From NCBI GenBank assembly GCA_949825025.1, contig OX463781.1, positions 47,318,317 through 47,382,316 on the forward strand: a DNA stretch of 64,000 nt, in the 5' to 3' direction. How positions within the stretch are numbered: the stretch's first letter is position 1; each line of letters starts with the position of its first letter. The notes below the pieces were generated by a model that was given only the letters and a program-made list of their open reading frames with translations, was not told the origin of the DNA and made no database searches. Position numbers and translations under genes: made by a program. Below are positions 10,747 through 23,300 of this stretch, piece after piece. The stretch comes from Siphlonurus alternatus (taxonomy: Eukaryota; Arthropoda; Insecta; Ephemeroptera; Siphlonuridae).

Positions 10747-11310
10747 ATACATACAGTTTTAAAAGAAGTGTCCAATTTTTTTCTGAAACAGAAACGGAAA
10801 AGATTTTGACAGAAAATTTGACATTTCCGATTTGGTTATGTTGCAACCAATCAGATGTTCTTCTTAAGAATATGTCATCAGTTTCAGACAACTCTGGGCG
10901 GGGCTAGCTTTAACATCTTAGCTTTCAAACAAGAATGATCTGGCCATTAACACCAACAGCATAAAATTTGAACATTGGTTATAGAGAAAGTTATCAGTAA
11001 AGAGAGAATCTGCTTGATATTTTCCCAACAAATGGAGAATTTTAAAGTCAATAACAATGGTATTTCAATAATTATTGCTTTGGACTGTCAAAGACTCATT
11101 CATAATTTAATTTATAATATTGATGGTGACACTATTTTTATGTTAATACCCAACACCCTGTATTGTCATATTTTAACACAGGTTTAAGTGACCTAATTAA
11201 TTTTCTTAACCTGAAAGTAATATTTTTTTATTTTATTATTATATTATTATTTTTTTATTATTTAAAACCAGCTCACTGCAATCTCTTCTAAATTCATTTC
11301 ATGACATTCT

Positions 11311-11636
11311 AATGGAGTATCAACCTCAATTTTTTTTTATTGCAGAAATGGATAGAAACGTACAAAGTTATGCTACCCTGATTTTTTTCAGATTTTTTAG
11401 AGCCCGGGAAGTATTTTTAAAAAATTATTGAAAGTCCTTTTTGTGACGTCTCGAGGCGCCTCTCTTTAAGAAAAGGATAGGACTTGCCGCCGCGTGACAT
11501 CAAAAAAAGGACTTTCAATAATTTTTTAAAAATACTTCCAGGGCTGTAAAAAACCTGAAAAAAAAAATCAGGGCAGCATAACTTTGCACCCTCTATCTAT
11601 TTCTGCAATAAAAATTTTTGAGGTCGATACTCCATT
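11311..11636. mobile_element. Palindromic MITE, family B, complete copy
   Basis: A 326-bp inverted repeat. It begins AATGGAGTATCAACCTCAA and ends in the inverse TTGAGGTCGATACTCCATT. Arms carry TTGCAGAAATGG, AGTTATGCTACCCTGA, TTTTTTCAGATTTTTTAGAG and TTTTTAAAAAATTATTGAAA with complements; the centre has TCTTTAAGAAAAGGATAGGA. Related copies lie at 38599-38921 and 45717-46023, with degraded ones at 1970-2115 and 2755-3050. No coding capacity. Confidence 0.85.
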
Positions 11637-12038
11637 GAGTAATTGCATTGAGTATTCATTGAGCATAAAGTTAATTAAAAAGATTAAATTATTGTTATTT
11701 TAAGTATGGTGCTTTTATATTATTTTTTATGGATATATATATTACATTCCACACACTATCATCGCTTTAACTCCTTAAATTATTTAAAGACCAAATAAAA
11801 ATATATTTCCACTAGGAAATTTAGGAAGGTTGTATAGGTTAATTAATAATTATAACAAAATTGTTTAACGTTATCTTTGCAGCTATCAAGCTTGAAAATG
11901 TGAGAGGCCTGTTAGTGCAAAGTTGTGCCTTCTTGAACGCTGTAATAAATATATTTACAAAGATTTTTGTTTCCTTTCATGTCAATTATATAATTTACAT
12001 GTAAGTACTAATAAGTACCTCATATAAATATAAATATA

Positions 12039-12039
<1 letters not shown>

Positions 12040-12124
<85 letters not shown>
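12040..12124. repeat. (TA)n microsatellite
   Basis: About 85 bp of uninterrupted TA; a second, shorter TA run lies at about 12379-12410. Confidence 0.95.
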
Positions 12125-12129
<5 letters not shown>

Positions 12130-12375
12130 TAAGCTTGTCTGAGATATATAATATAGTTTTGCAAACTCTTAGCTATATGCCATGACCATCAATATAATTT
12201 TAATATATTATAATAATCAATATATAGCTACGTGCATTATATTACAGAGAAATTTTTAATAAAAAAGGATATTCCACGCAGCTGCATGCATAAATTATTG
12301 GGAAATTGTTAAAGAAGAATTAAAAAATATATTACATTAATTATGTATTAAAAATATCATTAAAAAAAATAGCTT

Positions 12376-12414
<39 letters not shown>

Positions 12415-12542
12415 TGTATAAAACATTAAAAAACATTAAGTACAATTTTTAAATTAACAATTAACAGGTTCCACAGTCTCATCTCACTGTTAGAGACTGT
12501 GAAGTGTGAACTGCAGGTTCAAAAAGTATTTTGCAAAGGAAC

Positions 12543-12901
12543 TTAAGGGTAAGGTAACGCCACCAATGTTAAAAAAAATCCCTCACACAAAAATTCTGAA
12601 AAAAATTTAAAATGTTCTCCTCTACATCCCCTATCAGTAGTTAAAATATCAGGTATACAAATACGATCTAGTTTTTGAGTTATGAATTTTTAAAGTTGAC
12701 TACTTTAACATGGAGAAATGGAATTCCCATGTTAAATTATATAGTCAACTTTAAAAATTCATAACTCAAAAACTAGATCGTATTTGTATACCTGATATTT
12801 TAACTACTGATAGGGGATGTAGAGGAGAACATTTTAAATTTTTTTCAGAATTTTTGTGTGAGGGACTTTTTTTAACATTGGTGGCGTTACCTTACCCTTA
12901 A
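12543..12901. mobile_element. Foldback MITE, family A, copy 2
   Basis: A 359-bp palindrome, TTAAGGGTAAGGTAACGCCA to TGGCGTTACCTTACCCTTAA, with the same arm blocks (GTTCTCCTCTACATCCCC, ACGATCTAGTTTTTGAG) and a centre around CATGGAGAAATGGAATTCCC. It ends 217 bp before the start codon of the AT-hook gene, so it sits in that gene's promoter or 5' UTR region. The arms are nearly identical, which suggests a recent insertion or ongoing arm conversion. Confidence 0.9.
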
Positions 12902-13118
12902 TTTGCTTCAGGTTCTTTCGGTTCTTTCTCGAGGTTCTCAAATTTAATAAATTTTGAATTTTGTCATGCTTTTTAGCGGCAAAAAAAAAAAAAAAAAAAA
13001 TGAGAAGCGTAAACCGCAGCGAGTATACAGCAACGTACAACACGTGAAAAATTACGTTAAACATTAAATTTGTAATTTTGCTGTAACTAGGGATCCATTA
13101 TTCAAAATTTATGTAGTA

Positions 13119-16100
13119 ATGGATGTACTAGATGAAAAACCATGTCCTGTGTGCGCTTTAAATGGAGTGACCAGCTTTTTAAAGCTCTACCAAATGAATT
13201 TGTTAGAGGCTATTTTTCTCTGCCCACAACTCACGGTAAGCATGAAAAGCTGCAAAAAACGTGTATGCGCATGCCGCATGCCATCAGGCTCGTTACTGCA
13301 GGCTGCAGCATGTTGTAAGCATGACACATAAATATATGCATGGTAATATCATGTATGCATATCAAATGATATATATGTAATTGTAATAGTAAATTAATTA
13401 TTGAACATCATGCATGCACAAAGACATACAGTATATTATAATTATATGTAATTGTGTATGCATACTGTATATGCATAACTTGGGCATCTTGGCAAACCGT
13501 ATGCATATATTATACTCTACGAAACGCATTACTGTATAAGTGTATACGTATACATACAGACAGTGTATGAGATGTATTTAATGTAATATCACGGTAATAT
13601 GTACAGTAAAACCTTGATTTTACGAAATTGAAGGGACCGAAAAATCGGGACTTCGTAAATTCGAGGTTCGCGTAAAATCGAGGTACAACACAACCAAAAA
13701 AAAAAAAAAAAAAAAAAAACGAAAAACGATGATGAACGGATTCAGGCGAGGTGGGGGAAAATATAAAGAAAATTAACATTTGATTTATGTTTTTGTACGT
13801 GTACGCCAGTTTGCATAATTATATTTTAAATTATGCATTTTTTATTTTGTGATAGTATATTACTACAACGCTGCAACAGAATGTAGTAGTCCATGGAGGT
13901 ATAATAGTTCAGCTAGCGATGTAATATTTTCGCCTACAAACAAAATAGTATTCGAGCTTTGAGAATAACATCTATACTGTCATCTACGTTGATAAATATT
14001 AATGTAATAAAAAAAGTTAACTAGTAGCGATCGATTGGAATTTATTTTTCGTGATTAAAAAAAAAAAACGCTGACCTAGCTACATCTTCATCTATTTGTC
14101 TTGCAATATATCTTACGTTTCTATGTTTGCGCGCGTGTTCGAACCAACTTCGAACATGATTCACGATCATTCACGTACCACTGCCTCGAAGTTCGATTTT
14201 TTTCTTATCATGCAAAATAAATGACAAGCTTCAACTTAAAAATGCCGCAGCACCGCATTCTGACATCGCTCCATAAGGTTTGTTAGGAGAAAAATCTTAT
14301 TTATTTTTTCATTCAAATTCTATGCTGCACAAAATCTCGAATATTTTTTATGTCGTGTAAAGTGATCTTTCCCGGGGTTCATATGAACCATGAAAGAAAA
14401 TTATTTTCTTCATGATATGAACTATTAATCTTGCCCTTCATAAGAACCACCGAAAAAAATTAAAAACCAGGTACCGCTGGGTTAAAGGCTTAAAGGTTAA
14501 AGGATAGGAAGCTTGATAGAACATGTCGTCGCGCGCAGTTCGCGCGCTAGATTTTCATTGGCTGAGAGAATTGTGTCGTCAATATTCTCATTAGTATAAT
14601 TCTCATTGCGATGGGCCGCGGCGAGTTAACTGCGTATTTTCATTAATGTATTGTATATGTACTACAAAGAATAATAATTTTAAAAATTAAAGTCTACTTA
14701 TAAGATCGATCGGAATTTATTTCGATTTATTTTGTGTGAACTTGAAAAAAAAAAAAAAAAAAGAGACACTGACCTACATCTTCATATCTATTTGCCTCGC
14801 AATATCTCTTCGATTTATGGCGGCTTGTTTGCGCACGTGTTCGAACATGCTTTACTGCATGCTCAGGGCAGTCTCCAGCAGACTGTGGAGACTGCAGACT
14901 GTCACAAAATTTCCTATTTTGTGACAAATATCTTCGTGAATTCGAGGTTAAAGGGGGTGTGACTTTTCAAAATTAAAAATTCACCAAAAAATCTTCTTTC
15001 CAAAAATGTAAATTTCACTTTAATAAAGTTTTTATTGAACACTCTTACAGTGTACATATTACATAAACATAAAAAAACATAAAATCTTATATTATACACA
15101 CAACATGACAAATCAATAAATAATAACTTATACACATATAAATGATATGACACTAAAAATTATTGAGCTAGGAAAATAGAAAAAACAAAAATATTAAAAA
15201 ACACAATTATAATTATTACTTGGAAATAATAATAATAATAAATTAACCCGTATAAATCATACATTATTAGCTAAATATGCTAAAGAATATATTCGTTTTG
15301 GACAAGACAGGGCATGATATGTTTCACATTTTTGACCACAAAATTTACAAACACAGTTGTCATCGGTTTCATGGTATACAAATTTCGTACAAACACGGTG
15401 ATGGAAACCGTGCATTGCAAACCTGGTTATAATATGTCTGTCTTTATATTGACAGTTTTGCCAGTTGGAATTTACAAATGCTGGGGTAATATAAAAATTG
15501 GGATTATTTATCTCCGAGGTTTTCAAAATTCTGTTTTTCATAAAGTCATTGAAATTTGGTGTACAAGGAAAATTGTATTTCTTCTGAAGTTCTGACAGAA
15601 AAAAATCTTGATCGATAAGCTTATACACCAGCCTTGAGAATGAAAATTTGGATACTGAGAGAAGCCTTTTAATTAATCTTGACTTTATTGATTCTAAGAT
15701 TTCAAAATCGCCAACTTTTAAATAAGGCCAAACAATTTCCAGTCCATATGTGGCGACTGGCTCAATCTTAAGATGGAATAACTAAAGGGCGGTATTTACA
15801 GATAACAGAGGTAATTTGGAAATACCGTAGGAAGTGGCGAGAGCTGCCTTACACCGATCCGTAATATGGGAAGTAAAGGACGTACCTCTTTGTTGGAACA
15901 TTACTCCTAAATATTTGAAATTACTAACGAACTCAATTTTTTCATTGTTACAAAACATAACATCAGTCTTGCTAAGCCTACCTCCTTTTCTAAATTTAAC
16001 AATTTTTGTTTTGGAAGCATTAATAGTTAGACCGTTCCCTTTAATTGGACCAGTCAACCACTTTGTTCAATACTTGTTGAAGTTTAACTAGATCTCTGCA

Positions 16101-17281
16101 CATATTAGCCATATCATCGGCATAAACATCTAAAAAATATACATCTTCTTCGTTTTCAAAAAACTTTTTTAAATATTCGATAATATCATGGGTTATTAAG
16201 GCGGATTCAGATGGCGACAACGGCGATGCGACGCGATTTTAACGTAAAAGCTGTGAAATTCTATGCGGAGGCGAATTCGCCGGTAATCGCGTTAATTACG
16301 ATGCTCTTTTTCTTTTAATCGCCCAATATGGCCGCCAATTGATGTTACAGCAAGTGCGCATTATTCGCGTCGCGTCGCATGGTAAAAATCGCCATCTGAA
16401 TCCACCTTAAGAAAGTTATACAATGTAGGACTAGACGGCCCTCCTTGTAGGACACCGTTACTCTGACAGATCGGTTTTGAAAGGAGAAGCCCGTCATTAA
16501 TACGAATAAAGGTTATTTCGAGCATTTTAGCAACAATAATAATAATAAAATTTCACTGTCCTCCGACTCCACGTTCCTTCCATACCGCCCGGTCAAGAGT
16601 CTACTATGGCGTCACATTACCTAAGGTCGCGCGCAAGAAAGCAAGCAAGCAAGTGGCGGCGAGCGCTAAAATCCACGTTTTCGCGTCTTTAAGCCCGCCT
16701 AGCAGCCGACAGCAAAGAGATAAAAATTATCCGCCACGGGATAATTTTATCTAAAGAACATTCTGCGTTTGTATCCGCTTTCGGCATTTCTTCATTTTAA
16801 TTAGGAAATTAAATATCACGATGCAAACTCAAATTTTTCACAGATTTCTTTTGTCAACTGACTTCAAACACATAAAATATTTTATCAAGCATCTAATAAC
16901 TTTATTGTAGACACACGTATTGGATTGACATATTATATATGTACAGTACATACGATTTATATTACGTATATGGTATTTCAACAGTATTTTAATTACCTAT
17001 GATTTTAGCCGCTGCCTTACATTATATAATTATAAAATCACGGCAAACACGCAACTAAAACTGTTATTATTTTGTGCATGATCGCTATTTATTTACTTTC
17101 TTCGACATTTGTATTTAAGTTATACTGTATAAAAATGCAGCATATAGTGATTATTCGATATTATAACCATTAATAATTATAATTAATTTTCAACTTAGAG
17201 GCTGCCCCATGCATAATTCATCACACCATGCAGTTCTGCTTTTAATTCTTGTTGTTAATAATAGTCAGTGTCATTGTAATA

Positions 17282-17344
<63 letters not shown>

Positions 17345-20300
17345 TTATATATAATATATAAAGGTGTTCCCGGTCCAAATGTATGGATGGAAACTTTGTT
17401 TCCATTTGAGTTAAAATAATATAACATAAAAGCATTATTTATATTCAGAGCTCAAAGTAAGAATACTATATAATAATTTTAGGGTTTCTGTAATTTAATT
17501 CTAGTACGTAATTCCAGCGTAATTCTAGCACAGCAGAGCAGACTCGGGCACCAGAATATTTACTTCGATTCAATCGACGGGGATCATCTGCGCTGCAAGT
17601 TGGTTCAAACATATAAGGCTTTATATATTTTCTTGAACTCATTACGCTTGCTATTATGCATATACGGAAATTTATAAAAAAAATTATGTGATTTAATTAA
17701 CTAAAAGTGCAGTGATAACAATCTCAGAGATAACGTGCAACTCCAAGTACTTGGAGGCGACGGTATTGAATGCTGATGCGAAACAAATTTTCACAACACT
17801 GAACTGAAAAAATCTCGCCCTACATTCTTGCTCCCTTATATATGTGTGCGGCCGGAACTGTCCGCTGACACTAAAAGCCAGAGTAAGCCCACGTGTCTAT
17901 AAAGAAACAAAACTTTGCAATTATGAATAATTATATATTTTTGCCTCAAAATCAGTGATGTGAAATTCGCGCGAAGATTGGTCCGCGAATATGCGCATGC
18001 GAATATGCGCGCATATGCGCGAAAGATACTTTCAAGATGGCGGCCGCGCGCAATTAAAATCACGTGAGCACCTCGGCAGCCTGAAAGGCCGATTGCTTTA
18101 ATTCCATGATTAATTAACTCTAATTTAATCCAAACACTAATTAAGCAAGGGATTATACCAAGAAAAATAAGAAAAGACTCTCTGTAGCATTTACTGTAGT
18201 TTTAACCAGTTTTAAATTGCTATTTCTCAAAATCGATTTAAAAATTTGTTCATTATTTGTATTTATAATAATATGTAAAATCTAAAATCATTGAACCTAT
18301 TGAACGTACATAGTACTATACTATATTATATTTCATCTAAATAACAATTAACATATTATATAATATAGTATTTGTATAGTATTACTATATTATAATGTTA
18401 ACTGTTATTTAGTCGTAGACTATATAAATATATAGTATAGTACTGTACGTTCAATCGGTTCAATGATTTTAGATTTTACATATTATTATAAATACAAATA
18501 ATGAACAAATTTTTAATTCATTATTTTTGAATAAATAATGTTAATACAATGCCTCAAAACTTTATATTTTTCAAATTTTTATTCTTTTTTAAAATATGGT
18601 ATTATCTGTTGGGGCCATTCTCCAGAAATAAACAGACTCTTTATTTTACAAAAGAAGGTAATCCGTCTCATGTTTTTTATGAAAAAGAGAGGTTCTTGTG
18701 TAAAAATATTTAAAGAGCAAGGTATTTTAACACTACCTTGTATATTCATTATGGAAAGTGTAATGTTTGTAAAAAGAAATATGGCAGATTTTAAACAACA
18801 TGAAGTGCATCATAATCATGACACCAGAAACCTAAAAAATGTAATAACTCCAATTTATTGTAAAATGAATATGTATAAGAAGGGACCCTTTTTGAGTTGC
18901 TTGTCTTTGTATAATAAGCTGCCTAATGATGTGAAGTGCATCGAAAATTTAAATGTTTTTAAAGTGAGTGTTAAAAAGTGGTTAGTAAATAAGTGTTTCT
19001 ATATTATAGCAAAGAATTAATATCTACTAGAAGACTTACCGCTTATGGCGGCTTTCGTCCACTTTATCTTAGCACAAAGCTTTAAGACATGGACGCAAGG
19101 TATCGCGACAGTCGCGATCGACGGATCGAGTTTGTTCAGAGCAGAGAGGGGAAGTAAAAGAAGGTGACGGGCAGAACTAGCTGGCCGGAGTGGGGGGAAA
19201 GTATGCTAGGGATGAATGGCCAGAGGATAACAATGACTAAGGCCGCGTCTCATTTAAAGAATGCGAACTAAAAGTGTATACACTTCAAACACTAATTTAG
19301 TATAAATACTTATTTTAAATGAGACAACTTTACTGTAAACTAGCGCCAACACTTCGTAGTGTCAAAAGTTGGAAACATTTGCATCAGCTGATCAATGTTA
19401 AAAAATTTAGTGTCTGTGTTAGTGTTTGAAGTTGCTATTTCAAACACTAAATACTAGACCCTTCAAACCCTTCAAATACTTGAACACTTGCGCTAATTGA
19501 GACAACAGTTAGTGTCAATATGGCGTCAACACTTCAAAAAATTGACAATCGATAATGTGTTTAGTGTGCATTTTCGTGGATTGGCATTCATTCTAAAGTC
19601 ATTCTTCTAAATATTTCACAAGTAAAATTAAAATTTATATTTTCAGTAAAGATCCTACGAATGTTACGTATTATCGTAAAATAACAATTCATATACAATT
19701 CTACATTCTTGTACTATCATAATGATATATACATACATAGTGATTACATACATATATACACACACACACACATATATATATATTATATGTGTGTATATGT
19801 ATAATATTATAGTTTTATTTTATTTTCCTGACGTTAAGGTAGAGATAACGCCAAACAGCTGATCGACGTAATGCCCTTTGATTAACATGTAAACCTTAGA
19901 GCAAATTGACAAAAATTCTGAAATTTTTTTGAGAGGCAGATATTAGTGCCTAAAATCCATAGAAAAAAATTCAAAACGATTTAAAGAGCCGATTTTTTTT
20001 AAATAATTTTTTTAATTTTCAGCATAGGGATTTCCCATGGAGAGCCAAACTAAAAAATTAATTTACAAAAATCGGCTCGTTAAATGTTTTTGAAACTTTT
20101 GCTATGGCTTTTAGTCACTAATATCTGCCTCTCAAAAAAATTTCAGATTGACAAGCTTCAACTTAAAAATGCCGCAGCGCCGCATTCTGACATCGCTCCG
20201 TAAGGTTTGTTAGGAGAAAAATCTTATTTATTTTTTCATTCAAATTCTATGCTGCACAAAATCTCGAATATTTTTTATGTCGTGTAAAGTGATCTTTCCC

Positions 20301-23300
20301 GTGGCTCATATGAATTATTAATCTTGCCCTTCATAAGAACCACCGAAAAAAATTAAAAACCAGGTACCGCTGGGTTAAAGGATATAGGAAGCTTGATAGA
20401 ACATGTCGTCGCGCGCAGTTCGCGCGCTAGATTTTCATTGGCTGAGAGAATTGTGTCGTCAATATTAAAGCTTCTCATTTGCTAAGGTTTACATGTTAAT
20501 CAAAGGGGATTACGTCGAACAGCTGTTTGACGTTATCTCTACCTTAAGTAAAAGCCCGGTTTAAGGATGATTTCCCATTTTAATGTAAATCTTCAGCAAT
20601 TTCAAACTGATTAAAATTAAAAATTATTTTTAAAAAATAAAAATTATTGTAAAAAAATAAATAAATGAATATTAAAACTGTTTATTAGGTGGACCCCGAC
20701 AGCGCATGCTTCTTTTAATTTAAGTCAATATAATGTCATGTGATACTGTGATTATTTTTGTTATTATGAGTGCTGACATTGTTTTGTACAATCGAAAAGT
20801 AAAGCAATAAAAATAATCATGAAATATAATTTTCCGCACTTCATTAGTTTTTTTAAAGTGCCTGACAACAATATTTCTAACATTTTTATGTTCAAGTAGA
20901 GAGTAGAGGAAAAAATATGTAATCTCGTCTTTTTCTCTTCTTTTCCTCTAAAATGGTTTAATATGAGAGGAAATTAGACGAGAGGAGAGCTTGGTTGCGA
21001 ATAGAAGATTTTATTTCAACTCGTTAAAGAATTATTTAAAGGAATTCCCTGTTGACAACGACAACAATAAATACACAATACGATCGTGATAACAATATTG
21101 CCTCGGTAAAATCTGCTATTGTTCTGCTGAGTAGCCCTCCTTCTAACCTCACCCTTCTCTAACTTCCCCTCCTTTTCTTCAGTTTTTACGACCGTGCTCC
21201 GGCCGTGCTAGGGTTGATTGACGTCACGGACTTTCCAATACAATACTAATAGGAGTCACGTGACGTTAAGTCAACCCTAGCCCTGCCGAACTGTATAGCC
21301 TCAGACAAAGGAGACATCTAGTGTCCATGTCATCGTTAGCTCACTTCAAAAGCGCAAACAGGTTTTTCTTTTAAAATAGGAGAGACGAAACTTTAACACG
21401 GCGGTAAGTCTTCTAGTAGATATTAATTCTTTGATTATAGTGTACAAAACTACATGGACAATGAATGACTTCAAGTAATGTTAAATGACTCTATTTCTTA
21501 GCTTTAGATTGACTTGTCCTATAAACCTCAACATATATCATGTATATGAAAATGTGATTGTAGGAACTAATGGAATTAATAAAAGAATTTTGAATTTTGA
21601 ATTTTTTGAATTCGATTTTGAGGCAAAAATATATAATTATTTATAATTGCAAAGTTTTGTTTCTTTATAGACAATATAGACACGGAGGCTTACTCTGGCT
21701 TTCAGTGTCAGCGGACAGTTCCGGCCACACATGCACATAAGGGAGCAAGAATGTAGGGAGATTTTTTCAGTTCAGTTTTGTAAAAATTTGTTAGGCATCA
21801 GCATTCAATAACTTCGCCTCCTCCACGTTATCTCTCAGATTGTTATCACTGCACCTTTAGTTAATTGAATCACATAATTCTTTATAAATTTCCGTATATG
21901 CATAATAGCAAGCGTATAATGAGTGCAATAAAATATATATATAATGCCTTATATGTATGTTAGACTAAATATAATAATTTAAAGTATATTGTATTAATAA
22001 TTAATAATGGTAATATCGAATAATCACTATATATGCTGCATATTTATATAACTTAAATACAAATGTCGAAGAAAGTAAATAAATAGCGATCATGCACAAA
22101 ATAATAACAGTTTTAGTTGCGTGTTTGCCGTGATTTTATAATTATATAATGTAAGGCTGCGGCTAAAATCATAGGTAATTAAAATACTGTTGAAATACCA
22201 TATACGTAATATAAATCGTATGTACTGTACATATATAATATGTCAATCCAATACGTGTGTCTACAATAAAGTTATTAGATGCTTGATAAAATATTTTATG
22301 TGTTTGAAAGTCAGTTGACAAAAGAAATCTGTGAAAAATTTGAGTTTGCATCGTGATATTTAATTTCCTAATTAAAATGAAGAAATGCCGAAAGCGGATA
22401 CAAACGCAGAATGTTTTTTAGATAAAATTTTCCCGTGGCGGATAATTTTTATCTCTTTGCTGTCGGCTGCTAGGCGGGTTCTTGCGCGCGACCTTAGGTA
22501 ATGTGACGCCATAGTAGACTTTTGACCGGGCGGTATGGAAGGAACGTGGAGTCGGAGGAAAGTGAAATTTACATTTTTGGAAAGAAGATTTTTTGGTGAA
22601 TTTTTAATTTTGAAAAGTCACACCCCCTTTTTAATGCTCTGTAGGGACCATTAGAGCACTTCGTTAATTCGTAAAATCGAGATTTCGTAAATACGAGGTT
22701 ATTTAACATGCATTTCCCTATCTAACTGGTCGGGATTGAGAAAACACTTCGTAAAATCGCGAATTTCGTAAAATCGAAGTTCGTAAAATGAAAGTTTTAC
22801 TGTAATTATATAATATTTGTACCAGTATATGTGTACATAATATATGTTTTATTTAATATGCATAAGAAACATGCAGTATATATGCATATTAATTCCGTAA
22901 TTATATTAAAGTGGATCAGGCGCGGACCCAGGAAAAAATTTCGGGGGGGGGGGGGGCTGTTTCCATAAGGCCAATGTTAAAAAAAATTTGGAGTGGGGAA
23001 ATGCCTATATTAATTGCCCATGTTAAATCCAAAATTTCGGGGAGTGCTGCAGCCCCCCCCCCCCCTCCCCCCTTCCCCCTGGATCCGCGCCTGAAGTGGA
23101 TACTTGTCAGCAACTGTATCTTATAGCTATAGCTATCATGATGCAACTGTATTATGTATATTATATTATTTTTTTTAATCTCAGAAATGTTGCAGCTTTT
23201 AAATTTATATATAATAGCTATATATATATACTATAAATTGTTAATCAAAACATTAAATCTTCTGTTTTAGTGTCCGTTTCCTTTGAATGACAACCCTGTT

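Larger units (their letters stand above)
18525..21607 (+). pseudogene. Second LINE (C-terminal part), split by a 2.4-kb insertion
   Basis: An open frame at 18538-19020 encodes the C-terminal domain of a non-LTR retrotransposon polyprotein: FLKYGIICWGHSPE, LFILQKKVIRLMF, GILTLPCIFIMES, then HNHDTRN and GPFLSCLSLYNKLP. The frame stops at 19018-19020, at the border of the inserted element (19022-21421). The 3' UTR resumes at 21422 (GACTTGTCCTATAAACCTCA) and ends in a TTTTGAAT-type tail at about 21580-21606. A related, opposite-strand copy is at 34911-35397. Only the C-terminal part of the protein is present (5' truncated). Confidence 0.85.
13604..22802. mobile_element. 9.2-kb nested transposon complex with pogo/Tigger-like ends
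   Basis: Left terminus CAGTAAAACCTTGATTTTAC(GAA) and right terminus in inverse CAGTAAAACTTTCATTTTAC(GAA) agree at 21 of 23 positions and are flanked by TA on both sides, as in pogo/Tigger elements. Behind the ends, repeated TTCGTAAAATCGAGG-type units continue. A long inverted arm follows: the right arm 21608-22802 matches left segments 13604-13697, 14928-15019, 16548-17195 and 17600-17955 in reverse complement. The left arm is broken by a LINE (15020-16547) and extra sequence (13698-14927 and 17196-17600). The centre (17956-21607) holds a palindrome, a second LINE and a 2,400-bp TIR element. No transposase frame for the outer element is visible, so it is non-autonomous or gutted. It occupies most of intron 1 of the AT-hook gene. 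Confidence 0.8.

Noticed and set aside
15834..16091. Plus-strand open frame of 85 codons
   Set aside because: Shadow of the minus-strand LINE reverse-transcriptase remnant.
13604..22802. Reading the 9.2-kb unit as a Maverick/Polinton or endogenous virus
   Set aside because: No integrase, polymerase, ATPase or capsid frame; TA flanks and short CAGTAAAAC ends fit pogo-like elements instead.
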